Assembly (NCBI GenBank): GCA_024689505.1
Contig: JAILDJ010000271.1
Span: 1 to 64,000 of the forward strand
Origin: Clostridiales bacterium
GTDB lineage: Bacteria; Bacillota; Clostridia; Lachnospirales; Bianqueaceae
Reading direction: 5' to 3'
Length of the DNA stretch: 64,000 bases
The notes beneath the pieces are model-generated. The model did no database searches. It saw only the letters and a program-made list of their open reading frames with translations, and was not told the DNA's origin. Shown in pieces: positions 47,954-57,121 of the stretch. The position numbers and the translations under genes are program-made. Numbering within the stretch: the first letter of the stretch is position 1; each line of letters opens with the position of its first letter.

Positions 47954-48686
47954 AATCCGGATCCGGTATCGACTGACCTGGAAGGATTGGTTGCTGTATG
48001 GTACCGTGGGAGCCTTTTTCTGCGCCTTGATCCTGGCTGTATTTTATGGAGAGCTGATGATCTCAGCTATTGGGGCGGTCCCGGCCGCTGTCCTGTATCC
48101 GCTGTACAAAAGAAAGGATCTTAAAGAACGGAAAAAGCAAAAGGTCCTTTGGGAATTCAAAGAGAACTTGTATGCTTTGTCTACAGCACTTCGTGCTGGC
48201 CAGTCTTTGGAGAGTGCTTTCGAGACGATGACACAGGATATGGATACAGAGATCTATCGGATCTTGACGCCGGTATACCAAAGCATGGTGGCGCAGATGA
48301 AACTGCATCGGCGTCTGGAGGATCTACTTTTGGAATTTGCTATGGAATCTGAAGCCGATGATATCCAAAGCTTTGCGGAGATCATTGCAGTCGCAAAACG
48401 CACACGAGGTGATATGACACAAGTCATAGAAAACACAGCGCAGCTTTTGCAGGAAAAGATCGAGATCCGACAGGAGCTGGAAGTCCTGCTGGCCAGAAAA
48501 AAGACGGAGCAGCGTATCATGAATCTGATGCCGCTGCTGGTCATTGGTATGTTGGCAACACTATCGCCTGATTATGTCCGGCCTTTGTATGTGACCCTGC
48601 AAGGCCGGGTGATCATGACGATCTGCCTGCTGTTGGCGATGGCCAGTATCCTGGTGGCGAAGCATATGGCGGATATTGCCTTATAG
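47928..48686 (+). CDS. tadB: TadB-like type II secretion F-domain protein
   Basis: LYALSTALRAGQSLESAFETMTQD, EIIAVAKRTRGDMTQVIENTAQLLQEKIEIRQELEVLLARKKTEQRIMNLMPL. Confidence 0.9.
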   Translation: MKSKSNRNRIRIRYRLTWKDWLLYGTVGAFFCALILAVFYGELMISAIGAVPAAVLYPLYKRKDLKERKKQKVLWEFKENLYALSTALRAGQSLESAFETMTQDMDTEIYRILTPVYQSMVAQMKLHRRLEDLLLEFAMESEADDIQSFAEIIAVAKRTRGDMTQVIENTAQLLQEKIEIRQELEVLLARKKTEQRIMNLMPLLVIGMLATLSPDYVRPLYVTLQGRVIMTICLLLAMASILVAKHMADIAL

Positions 48687-48695
48687 GAGGGATTT

Positions 48696-50114
48696 ATGCG
48701 CATCTGGATCGGAATCATACTGGTGGGATGGTGCAGCTTGTTCCTCATGTGGATCTGTGGCAGGCCGAAAAGCTTGCCACAACTGATCGCCGCGGCTGGC
48801 TTATTCCTACCGGGCAGATATGTTCGCAGACAGGCGGTTCGTGTACAGTCAGAAAAGGCGTGGACTTTGTTCGAAGAGCAGGAGTCGGAAGAGGCAGTGC
48901 GATCCTATGTGCGATTCTGGTGGGGATTATGGTATTGCGGCATGGTCGTCGCTGCGACCATATGCTTCGGTGCCATGCGCCTGGAGCGGCTGCAGCCTGA
49001 AACGACAGAGACCGTATCTTTGGCTCGGCCAGAATTCGGTGCTGAAGACAGGAATGTCGTAATGGAACTGGAGGCAAAGGACGGAAACGATCGGATACAG
49101 GATACAGTCCGCATCCATATCCCTTCCAAAGCCCCATCGGAAGCTGAGATCAAAAGGATCATGGATGCTGCGGAAGGGCGAGTGCGGCAGTATTTCGACA
49201 CAGAATATCTGCAGCGGGAGACTTGGCCAGAGGACGGGACATCAGTGCAGATCCTTTGCTTTCCAGAAGATCTTTCCTGGATCGATGCCCATGGAACGAT
49301 CCTCTGGGAGCAGATCAAAGCATCTGTGGATACACAGATCCGTGTCTTATTATCTGCTTATGGGAAAGAGCGGGCATTTGAGATACGGTTGCATATCGAT
49401 CCGAAGCAGGAAACACTGGACGAAAAAGTCTCGCATATGCTGGAGCGGATGGAGGATGGCGCGTATGTGACCGAAGATGCACTATCGCTTCCAGCGGAAG
49501 ACAGGGACGGAGTTCGTTATACCTGGAAGCCGGTGGAGCAAAGACAGCCTACGGATCCGAAAATGTATTATGTATGGGTGGGTCTATTGCCATTCTTGCC
49601 GATCGTTTTATATCAGTATAAGATCCGTCAAAAGACTGTGGAGCGAAGACAAAGGATCTATCGCAGTTATCCGGACATGCTCAACCAGTTCATGATCCTG
49701 CTTGGTTCAGGTATGAGCATCATGAAAGCATGGGAGAAGATGGATGCCGATTACCGGAGCAAGAAGAAAAGGGATCACATACAGGATCCTTTATACGAAG
49801 AGATGCTGAGAGCAGAAAACAGGATGCGTACCGGCTATTCCTTTGGCGAGGCGGTCCGGCTTATGGCGGAGCATCTGAAGATCCGGGAGATCCGTCAATT
49901 TGCATCGATCCTTGCCGCCAGTTGGAAACGAGGCGATGAGCATGTGCTGCTGCACTTGAAGGATCTGCATGACCGCTCCTGGGAGATCCGAAAGAATCAG
50001 GCCAGGAAAGCCTCGGAAGAAGCAGATACCAAGCTACTGCTTCCTTTGATGATGATGTTGATCGTGGTGATAATCATCGTATTGAGCCCGGCGCTGATGA
50101 CGATGACAGTTTAG
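48696..50114 (+). CDS. tadC: TadC-like type II secretion F-domain protein with about 200-aa extracytoplasmic-type insertion
   Basis: C-terminal YPDMLNQFMILLGSGMSIMKAWEKM...SFGEAVRLMAEHLKIREIRQFASILAASWKRGDEHVLLHL. N-terminal TM segments flank an unassigned region. Confidence 0.85.
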   Translation: MRIWIGIILVGWCSLFLMWICGRPKSLPQLIAAAGLFLPGRYVRRQAVRVQSEKAWTLFEEQESEEAVRSYVRFWWGLWYCGMVVAATICFGAMRLERLQPETTETVSLARPEFGAEDRNVVMELEAKDGNDRIQDTVRIHIPSKAPSEAEIKRIMDAAEGRVRQYFDTEYLQRETWPEDGTSVQILCFPEDLSWIDAHGTILWEQIKASVDTQIRVLLSAYGKERAFEIRLHIDPKQETLDEKVSHMLERMEDGAYVTEDALSLPAEDRDGVRYTWKPVEQRQPTDPKMYYVWVGLLPFLPIVLYQYKIRQKTVERRQRIYRSYPDMLNQFMILLGSGMSIMKAWEKMDADYRSKKKRDHIQDPLYEEMLRAENRMRTGYSFGEAVRLMAEHLKIREIRQFASILAASWKRGDEHVLLHLKDLHDRSWEIRKNQARKASEEADTKLLLPLMMMLIVVIIIVLSPALMTMTV

Positions 50115-50128
50115 TTGGGAGGAAAACA

Positions 50129-50341
50129 ATGATGGCTATATGTTCGATGTTTCTAGACCGGATCCGCACCTGGTGCGAGGATCAGGATGGATTTGGAACA
50201 CTGGAATTGGTGCTTTTGGTCTGTGTGCTGATCGCACTGGCGCTTTTGTTCAAGAATACGATCGTATCTTTTGTCAGCAACATGCTGAAAACGATCTCAA
50301 CACAAGGGTCAGGCTTCGACCCTGCCTCATTGGCGAAATGA
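50129..50341 (+). CDS. Flp-type class IVb pilin
   Basis: 70 aa; DGFGTLELVLLVCVLIALALLFKNTI hydrophobic pilin helix with conserved Glu, located in the Tad locus. Confidence 0.85.
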   Translation: MMAICSMFLDRIRTWCEDQDGFGTLELVLLVCVLIALALLFKNTIVSFVSNMLKTISTQGSGFDPASLAK

Positions 50342-50784
50342 AACTGAAAGGGACGGCAACGGTAGAAGCTGCGTTGATCTTTCCCTTGATCTTTCTGCTG
50401 TTGATGGTCTTTCTGCAGTATGCTTTATATTTCCTGACATTGGAACATGTGCAGGCGGCCTGTAATGAGGGGATCGTTGCAGGCCGGGCACAGGTCCCGG
50501 ATGAGACCATCCGGGCTCATATCGGGCAGATCCTTAAGCACAGCATGGTGACAAGAGGAGCAGACATAACGATACAGCATGGGCATTGGTTCATGTTTCC
50601 GACACGAGAGATCCGTGTCCAGGGTACATTTTCTTTGTTCTTTCCCATGGAGATCGATGTATGTGCGCGTGGATATGGGCTCGAGGCAGAAGCGTTCTGC
50701 AGGATCACAGATCTGATCTGGGAATGCGCGGGAACTTTACAGGAAGCGGGGCTCTTGCAGGGCCAGTGGTTCGGAGGCGGTTGA
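50338..50784 (+). CDS. TadE-like pseudopilin
   Basis: MKLKGTATVEAALIFPLIFLLLMVFLQYALYFLTLEHVQAACNEG; ATGA overlap with the Flp gene. The supplied ORF from 50140 is upstream read-through. Confidence 0.85.
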   Translation: MKLKGTATVEAALIFPLIFLLLMVFLQYALYFLTLEHVQAACNEGIVAGRAQVPDETIRAHIGQILKHSMVTRGADITIQHGHWFMFPTREIRVQGTFSLFFPMEIDVCARGYGLEAEAFCRITDLIWECAGTLQEAGLLQGQWFGGG

Positions 50785-50821
50785 GTCGAGATACACAAGT
50801 AATAAAACGGGAAGCCTGACG

Positions 50822-52732
50822 GTGTTCTTCAGCATGATCATGAGTGCCGTGATCCTGTTCATGATCGTGATCTATACGGTCAGTCAGACACTGATGGCAG
50901 GCGTGCGCGGCAGGCAGGCCATGGATGTATGCGCGAAAAGCACCATGGCTGGATATGTATATGAACTGTACAGGGAATATGGATTGTTCGCGCTGCTTTC
51001 AGATGCATCCGCCGAGGAAGATCTGACTTTTTTTCTGCAGGAAAACCTGGCAGCAGAGCATGTGAGGGATATCACATATACATCCACTGCCAAACTGACA
51101 GATACAGCTGTTTTTGAAGGTCAGATCAGAGAATTTATGGAGTACAGGATGCCGCTGCGCTTGATCGAGCAGTATTCGGATCTGTTGGATCAATTCCAGG
51201 AGATCGGTGATGTTTCTAAAGTGATCGATCAGGAGATCAGCCTCAACGAATGTATCGAGCAATATGCGGCGCTTTTTTCAGCCTTTATCACAGCGCTGGA
51301 AGGTGTCGATGCCTATGGCGGACAGGATGATGTCTGTGTGAAAAAGTTTTGGGATGAAACATGGAGCCGTGCGTCGTATCAAGAGTTGCTGGCTGAGGAT
51401 CCGCAGGAAAAGGTGTCTGCGGTCGCAGCATGGCGTGAGCGTACGGAACGTTTTGCCGACGTAACGGAAGAAGCGTTGGAAGCGTGGACCGAACTGCAGG
51501 CGGAAGGACGGAAGATACGGCCTGAGTTGGAAGAAATGCTGGGCAAGGCCGAGACAGAGGATCAGAAAACGGAGATCCGCAAGATGCTCGCTTCCTTACA
51601 TACGGGGCAGACGGAAGATCAGGAGATCCAGAAGATCCTGGCGGAAGATCTGCAATATATCAGCCAGGCGGAACAAGCGTTAAGCAACCTGCTGGATGAG
51701 GGTGATGCGGCTGATGTTGCATCCGCTGAGGCACTGCTGCAGTATCGGACAGATCTGTATGTGGCTTATGAACTGCATCCGATACAGAACGAAACATCCT
51801 CCTGGAGAAAACTCTGGAGGGAATTGCAGGATTACGTCACGGATCTCTCCTCATATGTCGGAAAAGAGACGGCGGTCAGTGATAGCATGCGCGAAAGCCT
51901 CCCTTCACATACGCTGCCGCGTCCGGACAGATCGGGACTGTCTCTGACGGAATTGTCAAAGTGGGCCGGACAGACATTGGAGCACGCACCGCGTAAGGTC
52001 TTGGACCGAGTCTATACAGTGGAGTACGCCACCGGAATGTTCCAAGATCTGCGGGAACAGATCTATATCCAGGAAGAAAAAGGAAAACCAGCCCGTTCTC
52101 TGCGCGCAAGGGAGAAAAGGGCCGGTGTCTTTCTGGCGGAGCAGGAATATCTGCTTATCGGGCATGGAAAAGATCTCAGAAACTGCCAGATGGTGCGACT
52201 GGAGATCATTGGCCTGCGTATGCTCAGCAATCTTTGGTTTCTAAGCACGAACGCGGAGAAAAAAGAAGAGATCAAAAGCATGTCCGCTGTGGGCGGCATT
52301 CTGGCACCGGGATGGGGCGATCTTGTACTGGGAGCATTGATCACGGCAATCTGGGCCGGAGTAGAGTCATTGAGTGATTACGAGATCCTGATCCATGGTG
52401 GTAAGGTCCCGGTCCTGAAGACTGCCCGATCGTGGCATACGGATCTGAAGAATCTGTCGCTGAAGAATTGGAAAGAGGAAAAAGACAAATGGACCAGGCA
52501 AGGATCAGAGACAACAGGGCTGCCGTATGAGGATCATATCAAGATCTTATTGTATTGCCTGCCTAAGCATACGCTGAACAGTCGTATCATGGATCTGATC
52601 CAGCTGAATCTGAGCCGGTGGACAGGGGTTTCGATACGATTGGATCAGATGCCGGTCGCGTTTCGGGCTGCATGCAGCTATAGGATCAATGGACGAAAGT
52701 ATCAGGCAAAAGGGGAGTATGGGTATACATGA
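50822..52732 (+). CDS. DUF5702-like (TadG-like) large pilus-locus protein, 636 aa
   Basis: N-terminal TM segment, GRQAMDVCAKSTMAGYVYELYREYGLFALLS; coupled to neighbours on both sides in the Tad operon. Confidence 0.7.
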   Translation: MFFSMIMSAVILFMIVIYTVSQTLMAGVRGRQAMDVCAKSTMAGYVYELYREYGLFALLSDASAEEDLTFFLQENLAAEHVRDITYTSTAKLTDTAVFEGQIREFMEYRMPLRLIEQYSDLLDQFQEIGDVSKVIDQEISLNECIEQYAALFSAFITALEGVDAYGGQDDVCVKKFWDETWSRASYQELLAEDPQEKVSAVAAWRERTERFADVTEEALEAWTELQAEGRKIRPELEEMLGKAETEDQKTEIRKMLASLHTGQTEDQEIQKILAEDLQYISQAEQALSNLLDEGDAADVASAEALLQYRTDLYVAYELHPIQNETSSWRKLWRELQDYVTDLSSYVGKETAVSDSMRESLPSHTLPRPDRSGLSLTELSKWAGQTLEHAPRKVLDRVYTVEYATGMFQDLREQIYIQEEKGKPARSLRAREKRAGVFLAEQEYLLIGHGKDLRNCQMVRLEIIGLRMLSNLWFLSTNAEKKEEIKSMSAVGGILAPGWGDLVLGALITAIWAGVESLSDYEILIHGGKVPVLKTARSWHTDLKNLSLKNWKEEKDKWTRQGSETTGLPYEDHIKILLYCLPKHTLNSRIMDLIQLNLSRWTGVSIRLDQMPVAFRAACSYRINGRKYQAKGEYGYT

Positions 52733-53658
52733 AGCACAAGCAAGGGTCTCTGACAGTGGAAGCCTCGATCATCGTGCCTGTCGCATTTGTTGTACTGCTG
52801 CCATTCCTTTTTATCATCAGGACCGTGTATATCTATGATGCGGTCCAGTCAGCCGCCTCAGATACGGCGGCGTTTATGAGCACTGTGTTTTATCTTTCTG
52901 AAAAGATGCCGGAATCCGGCACATTGGAGGAATCATTCAGAGAGACTGCGGAGCAAGCGGTCCAGACATACATTCCTGAGTATCAAGGGTTGATGGATAC
53001 GTTGTCAGAGATCGCGGAAGAAACAGGTGCGGGGATATTCGTCAAGAATCTTGCTCTGCAGCAGACAGCGCGATATTTTTGTGATCGGCTTTTGAAGCAA
53101 AGACCGGTCTTGACGCAGGGGATCCGTGGCGGTACGAAACGGATCTCTTATATACTATCAGATTTTTTCTATACTAAGAATGAGAAAACAGACCTGTTTC
53201 GTCTGACACTGTTGTATGAGTTGACGTTCCCCTTCAATAGCAGGTTCGCAACACTGAGGCCGGTCATGATCTCAGTGACCGCGCGTAAGTACACCGGATG
53301 CAGATTATCAGGCGATACAGATGGAGAAGACGGGGAACATGAGCAGCAGGACGTTTCGGGTGTCTATTATCGGATCCAAAATGGAACGCACTATCATACG
53401 GCCTCCTGTTATTTGATCGATAAATCCTTAAGAACGATGTCGATCAGTGAAGCGCAGGCACAGGGATATACTGCCTGCAGATACTGTAAGGATCATATCG
53501 GGCACGTGGTCGTCGCAACGAACGGAGGGACCAGGTATCATGCACCGGATTGCTATCATATCGGGGGACAGATCAGTACGATCACGTGGGATGAGATCTG
53601 CAGCGGCGGATACCAGCCATGCCAGATCTGCATCGGAGGTGGAGAATGGTTTGGATAA
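52729..53658 (+). CDS. TadE-like pseudopilin with two C-terminal HxxxC...CxxC repeats
   Basis: N-terminal KQGSLTVEASIIVPVAFVVLLPFLFIIR. C-terminal GTHYHTASCYLI...GYTACRYC and GTRYHAPDCYHI...GYQPCQIC. Confidence 0.8.
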   Translation: MKHKQGSLTVEASIIVPVAFVVLLPFLFIIRTVYIYDAVQSAASDTAAFMSTVFYLSEKMPESGTLEESFRETAEQAVQTYIPEYQGLMDTLSEIAEETGAGIFVKNLALQQTARYFCDRLLKQRPVLTQGIRGGTKRISYILSDFFYTKNEKTDLFRLTLLYELTFPFNSRFATLRPVMISVTARKYTGCRLSGDTDGEDGEHEQQDVSGVYYRIQNGTHYHTASCYLIDKSLRTMSISEAQAQGYTACRYCKDHIGHVVVATNGGTRYHAPDCYHIGGQISTITWDEICSGGYQPCQICIGGGEWFG

Positions 53659-54092
53659 GTGAAGGGATCGCCGGTATCTTACTGTTATGGCTGTCCATCT
53701 GTGACCTGAAGAGTCGGAAGATCCCTATGTGGGGCCTGATGAGCTTTTGTGCTTGCGGCGTGATACGACTGCTGCTTTTGGAGCGATCCATGGTTCTGAC
53801 ACAGTGCCTGCTCTGTCTGTGGATATGGCTCAGCCTTTGGTTGGCAGGTAAAGCTTCCGGCCGTGGGATCGGTGGAGGAGACGTCTGGTTGTTGACATCC
53901 ATGCCATTCTGGAGGACGGGTGGGTCACTGCTTTGGACACTGCTGGCGGCGTTTCTTGGGGCTGCCGTGTATGGACTGCTGCGCTATGGGGTCCGGGGAC
54001 GAAAGACCCGGTTCCCTTTTGTTCCATGGATCACTGTGGGATTCATATCGATAGGCTTAGCTATGACTAGGAAAGGACTGATAGGGATATGA
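53646..54092 (+). CDS. A24 family prepilin peptidase (TadV/CpaA-like)
   Basis: SICDLKSRKIP and GRGIGGGDVWLL aspartate motifs; polytopic. Start placed at ATG 53646. Confidence 0.85.
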   Translation: MVWISEGIAGILLLWLSICDLKSRKIPMWGLMSFCACGVIRLLLLERSMVLTQCLLCLWIWLSLWLAGKASGRGIGGGDVWLLTSMPFWRTGGSLLWTLLAAFLGAAVYGLLRYGVRGRKTRFPFVPWITVGFISIGLAMTRKGLIGI

Positions 54093-54769
54093 AGGAATTC
54101 TTGACCATACAAGAGCAGAGTGATCAACGATGGATCGAGTATGAGATCGATCCGCGTACACAGATCCTGTATCAGCGGGAGATCTTGCAGAAGGAGATGG
54201 ATTCCTGGTGCCTCCCTCATACAGTACAAAATGGCAGATGTATTTATGAGATGGACCTTCAAAAGTCACTGGAGCGATACGGTGCCAAGCAACCTTCCGT
54301 GCAGGAGATCCTGAAACTACTGGAAGCTTTTGACAGGCAGGCTCTGATCTCGGAGGACGCATTGCTGGATCGAACCCGCTGGTGTTGGGATGCGGCCTGT
54401 TGGTCCTGGGATGCGGACAGACAGACACTGCGGGGCGTCTACATCCCGGATCGGTCGTTTTCATCAGATCGTGGGGTCTTTTTGAATGGACTTTCCTCTC
54501 AGTTGATGCGCTTCTGTCTGGCGGAACACTGGGAAAATGAAGAAACGATCCTGTTTCTGCATAGGTTATATCGTGCGGGGCCGGAGCTGGCGTCGGAAAC
54601 GCTAGGTCTTAAAGAGTTCATTGAAAGAGAGCGGGAAAATATTGCGGCAAGAAGCAGGATGGAAGAAGTTGCAGTTATACCGGAAACCACGTTGGAACCT
54701 CAAAAGAAAAAGCCAAGGTTATTAAAACTGTTCTTCCACAGAAGACAGGTCGCTTTACCTTTCGGATGA
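54089..54769 (+). CDS. DUF6382-like Tad-locus protein lacking an FHA domain
   Basis: Last gene of the Tad run, ATGA coupled. VQEILKLLEAFDRQALISEDALLDRTRW resembles DUF6382 proteins found with Tad genes, but no FHA module follows. Confidence 0.5.
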   Translation: MKEFLTIQEQSDQRWIEYEIDPRTQILYQREILQKEMDSWCLPHTVQNGRCIYEMDLQKSLERYGAKQPSVQEILKLLEAFDRQALISEDALLDRTRWCWDAACWSWDADRQTLRGVYIPDRSFSSDRGVFLNGLSSQLMRFCLAEHWENEETILFLHRLYRAGPELASETLGLKEFIERERENIAARSRMEEVAVIPETTLEPQKKKPRLLKLFFHRRQVALPFG

Positions 54770-54813
54770 AGTATGATACAATACATAATGATGATAAATG
54801 CGAGGTGAACAGA

Positions 54814-55554
54814 ATGTATCAGGAATTTGCCCGCGTCTATGATGAATTCATGGAAACGGTTCCTTATGAGACCTGGGCGGATCATATAGAGAGCCTTTGG
54901 CAAAAACATGATGTGCGGCCAACTTTGGTCCTGGATCTGGCGTGTGGGACCGGTGGACTTGCCATCGAGCTCAGCCGCCGCGGCTACGATATGATCGGTG
55001 CGGATCTTTCCATCGAGATGCTGGAAGAGGCGCAGGAAAAATCTGCCGTAGAGGGAGAGAACATTCTTTGGATCCACCAGGATATGCGGGAACTTGAACT
55101 GTTCGGAACAGTGGATGCGATCGTCTGTACCTGTGATAGCCTGAACTATATCACGGATCTGGAGGATCTGAATCGGGTGTTCCAAGGTGTCAGCGCGTAT
55201 CTGGAAAGCGGCGGGACGTTCATATTCGATATCAATACTTTGTACAAATACGAACAGGTGCTCGCGGAAAACACATATGCGGACACATATGATGACGCTG
55301 CTTTCATTTGGCAGAACTACTATGACCCGGAAACACGGGAAAACGAATATCAGGTCACGTTTTTCGTGGAGCAAGAGCAGGACCAGTATGTCCGGTTCGA
55401 AGAGGTCCATATCCAAAAAGCCTATAGTTTGGAAGAGATCCGGGCTTGTTTTGAGGAAGCGGGCTTTGAAGAAGAAGGGTTATATGATGAACTATCGTTA
55501 CAAGCCCCGGGACCGGATGCGGAAAGAGTACATTTTGTCATCCGTAAGAAATAG
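54814..55554 (+). CDS. Class I SAM-dependent methyltransferase
   Basis: YQEFARVYDEFMETVPYETWADHIESLWQKH, VLDLACGTGGLAIELSRRGYDMIGADLSIEML. Start placed at MYQEFARV. Confidence 0.92.
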   Translation: MYQEFARVYDEFMETVPYETWADHIESLWQKHDVRPTLVLDLACGTGGLAIELSRRGYDMIGADLSIEMLEEAQEKSAVEGENILWIHQDMRELELFGTVDAIVCTCDSLNYITDLEDLNRVFQGVSAYLESGGTFIFDINTLYKYEQVLAENTYADTYDDAAFIWQNYYDPETRENEYQVTFFVEQEQDQYVRFEEVHIQKAYSLEEIRACFEEAGFEEEGLYDELSLQAPGPDAERVHFVIRKK

Positions 55555-55572
55555 AGAAAAGAGGATTTGATC

Positions 55573-56463
55573 ATGCAGGATTATATGATCCGTGCGACAG
55601 CAGCCGATGGACAGATCGCGGCATATGTGGCAGTGACGACGCAGACAGTGGAAGAAGCAAGGAGAAGACACGGGACGTCGCCAGTGATCACGGCGGCTTT
55701 GGGCCGTACGATGACTGCAGCCGCTTTGATGGGCTGGCAGTTGAAAGCTGAGGATGAGTCCATAACGATCCAGATCGATGGCAATGGACCGGTCGAACGG
55801 ATCGTAGCAGTTTCCAATTGCAATGGAGAAGTCAAGGGATATGTGCATCATCCTGATGTGGATCTTCCGTTGAATGATAAAGGCAAACTGGACGTCGGTG
55901 GCGCGGTCGGTCTGGGTGTGATGAGCATCATCAAAGACATTGGACTGAAGGAGCCATATATTGGACGGACACATCTGGTCTCCAGTGAGATCGCGGAGGA
56001 TCTTGCGTATTATTTCACAGCTTCGGAACAGGTGCCTTCTGCTGTCGCTCTGGGTGTCCTGGTCCGTAAGGATCAGACGGTATGGACGGCAGGCGGATTG
56101 ATTCTGCAGATGATGCCCGGCGCAACAGATGAAACAGCCGAAGCCCTGCAGGAGATCGTGTCCAATTTCATGCCGGTAACAGAGTATTTCGCTATGGAAC
56201 ATACGCCGGAGGAACTGCTGGACGTCCTGCTGTCGGATTTTGGTTATCATATTCTGGATAAAAAAGAAATCTGCTTCCACTGCGACTGCAACAAGGACCG
56301 TGTATCACGGGCGCTGCTGAGCGTAGGAGAAGCAGAATTGCAGCAGATGATCGACGAGGGCGAGACCATCGAGATGAGCTGCCACTATTGTGGGGATAAG
56401 TATTACTTTACGGTAGATGAAATGAAAGCCCTGTTGGCACAGGGCAAGAAGGATCAGGACTGA
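55573..56463 (+). CDS. hslO: Hsp33 family redox chaperone
   Basis: IRATAADGQIAAYVAVTT, CHCDCNKDRVSRALLSVGEAELQQMIDEGETIEMSCHYCGDKYYF (CxC...CxxC). Confidence 0.96.
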   Translation: MQDYMIRATAADGQIAAYVAVTTQTVEEARRRHGTSPVITAALGRTMTAAALMGWQLKAEDESITIQIDGNGPVERIVAVSNCNGEVKGYVHHPDVDLPLNDKGKLDVGGAVGLGVMSIIKDIGLKEPYIGRTHLVSSEIAEDLAYYFTASEQVPSAVALGVLVRKDQTVWTAGGLILQMMPGATDETAEALQEIVSNFMPVTEYFAMEHTPEELLDVLLSDFGYHILDKKEICFHCDCNKDRVSRALLSVGEAELQQMIDEGETIEMSCHYCGDKYYFTVDEMKALLAQGKKDQD

Positions 56464-56867
56464 GCAGACCGGTTCTGCTTTGCCTGCTGTATTTGTATGT
56501 GTTCCATCACCAGATGGCCATACAATGTTTTCAGAGACCAAAGGATGTTGGTATCCGTGGCGACCGCTTTCAGAGCGACTGGCGCAGCCCCGCAGGTACG
56601 CAAGGCTTTGAGCAGTGCGTCCAGGCGCAGTTCTGACAGACCGCCCAGGATCATCATTTCACCCCTTGGTGCCTGGTCCGAAGATGAGGCAGACGAGTTT
56701 TCCAGAAAACCGTTCCTGCCCAAAAGATATCCTAATGACTGATCTGCATCGGCTACACTGATTTCTTTATGTGGCATCGACAGCCGGTCCAGCAAAGCGG
56801 CAATGATTGCGCGGCGCTCGGCCGGCTGGATATTATATAAGAGCACCATTTCGTTTGCGGATCGCAT
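56454..56867 (-). CDS. DUF3783 domain-containing protein
   Basis: MLLYNIQPAERRAIIAAL...MMILGGLSELRLDALLKALRTCGAAPVALKAVATDTNILWSLKTLYGHLVMEH. Confidence 0.8.
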   Translation of the reverse strand: MRSANEMVLLYNIQPAERRAIIAALLDRLSMPHKEISVADADQSLGYLLGRNGFLENSSASSSDQAPRGEMMILGGLSELRLDALLKALRTCGAAPVALKAVATDTNILWSLKTLYGHLVMEHIQIQQAKQNRSAQS

Positions 56868-56895
56868 GATCAGACCTCCTGATAATAAAAAAATA

Positions 56896-56915
56896 AGGTC
56901 TTCTTACGAAGACCT
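56896..56915 (-). terminator. Terminator of tRNA-Leu
   Basis: aggtcttc-ttac-gaagacct with a T-run downstream on the minus strand. Confidence 0.8.
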
Positions 56916-56917
56916 AT

Positions 56918-57000
56918 GCGGATGAAGGGACTCGAACCCCCACGTCCTTGCGAACACTAGAACCTGAATCTAGCGCGTCTGCCAATTCCGCCACATCCGC
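56918..57000 (-). tRNA. tRNA-Leu (anticodon CAG)
   Basis: Minus strand GCGGATGTGGCGGAATTGGCAGACGCGCTAGATTCAGGTTCTAGTG...GTGGGGGTTCGAGTCCCTTCATCCGC. Class II tRNA with a TTCAGGT anticodon loop. Confidence 0.96.
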
Positions 57001-57121
57001 TCGTGTTCCTGCGAACATCAAATATATTATCATAGATCCAACTTCTTGTCAACATGGAATTTCATCTTTTTTTCATTCCTGCCCTTTAAAAGACAAGGAT
57101 GGGTATAGAAGGAGTATCGAT

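Noticed and set aside
50140-50337. Upstream part of the ORF containing TadE (50140-50784)
   Set aside because: Overlaps the Flp pilin gene out of frame. TadE similarity starts at MKLKGTATVEAA (50338).
56948-57121. N-terminal extension of the cutC ORF
   Set aside because: It runs through tRNA-Leu and its flanks. The real start is the ATG at 57122, where CutC similarity begins.
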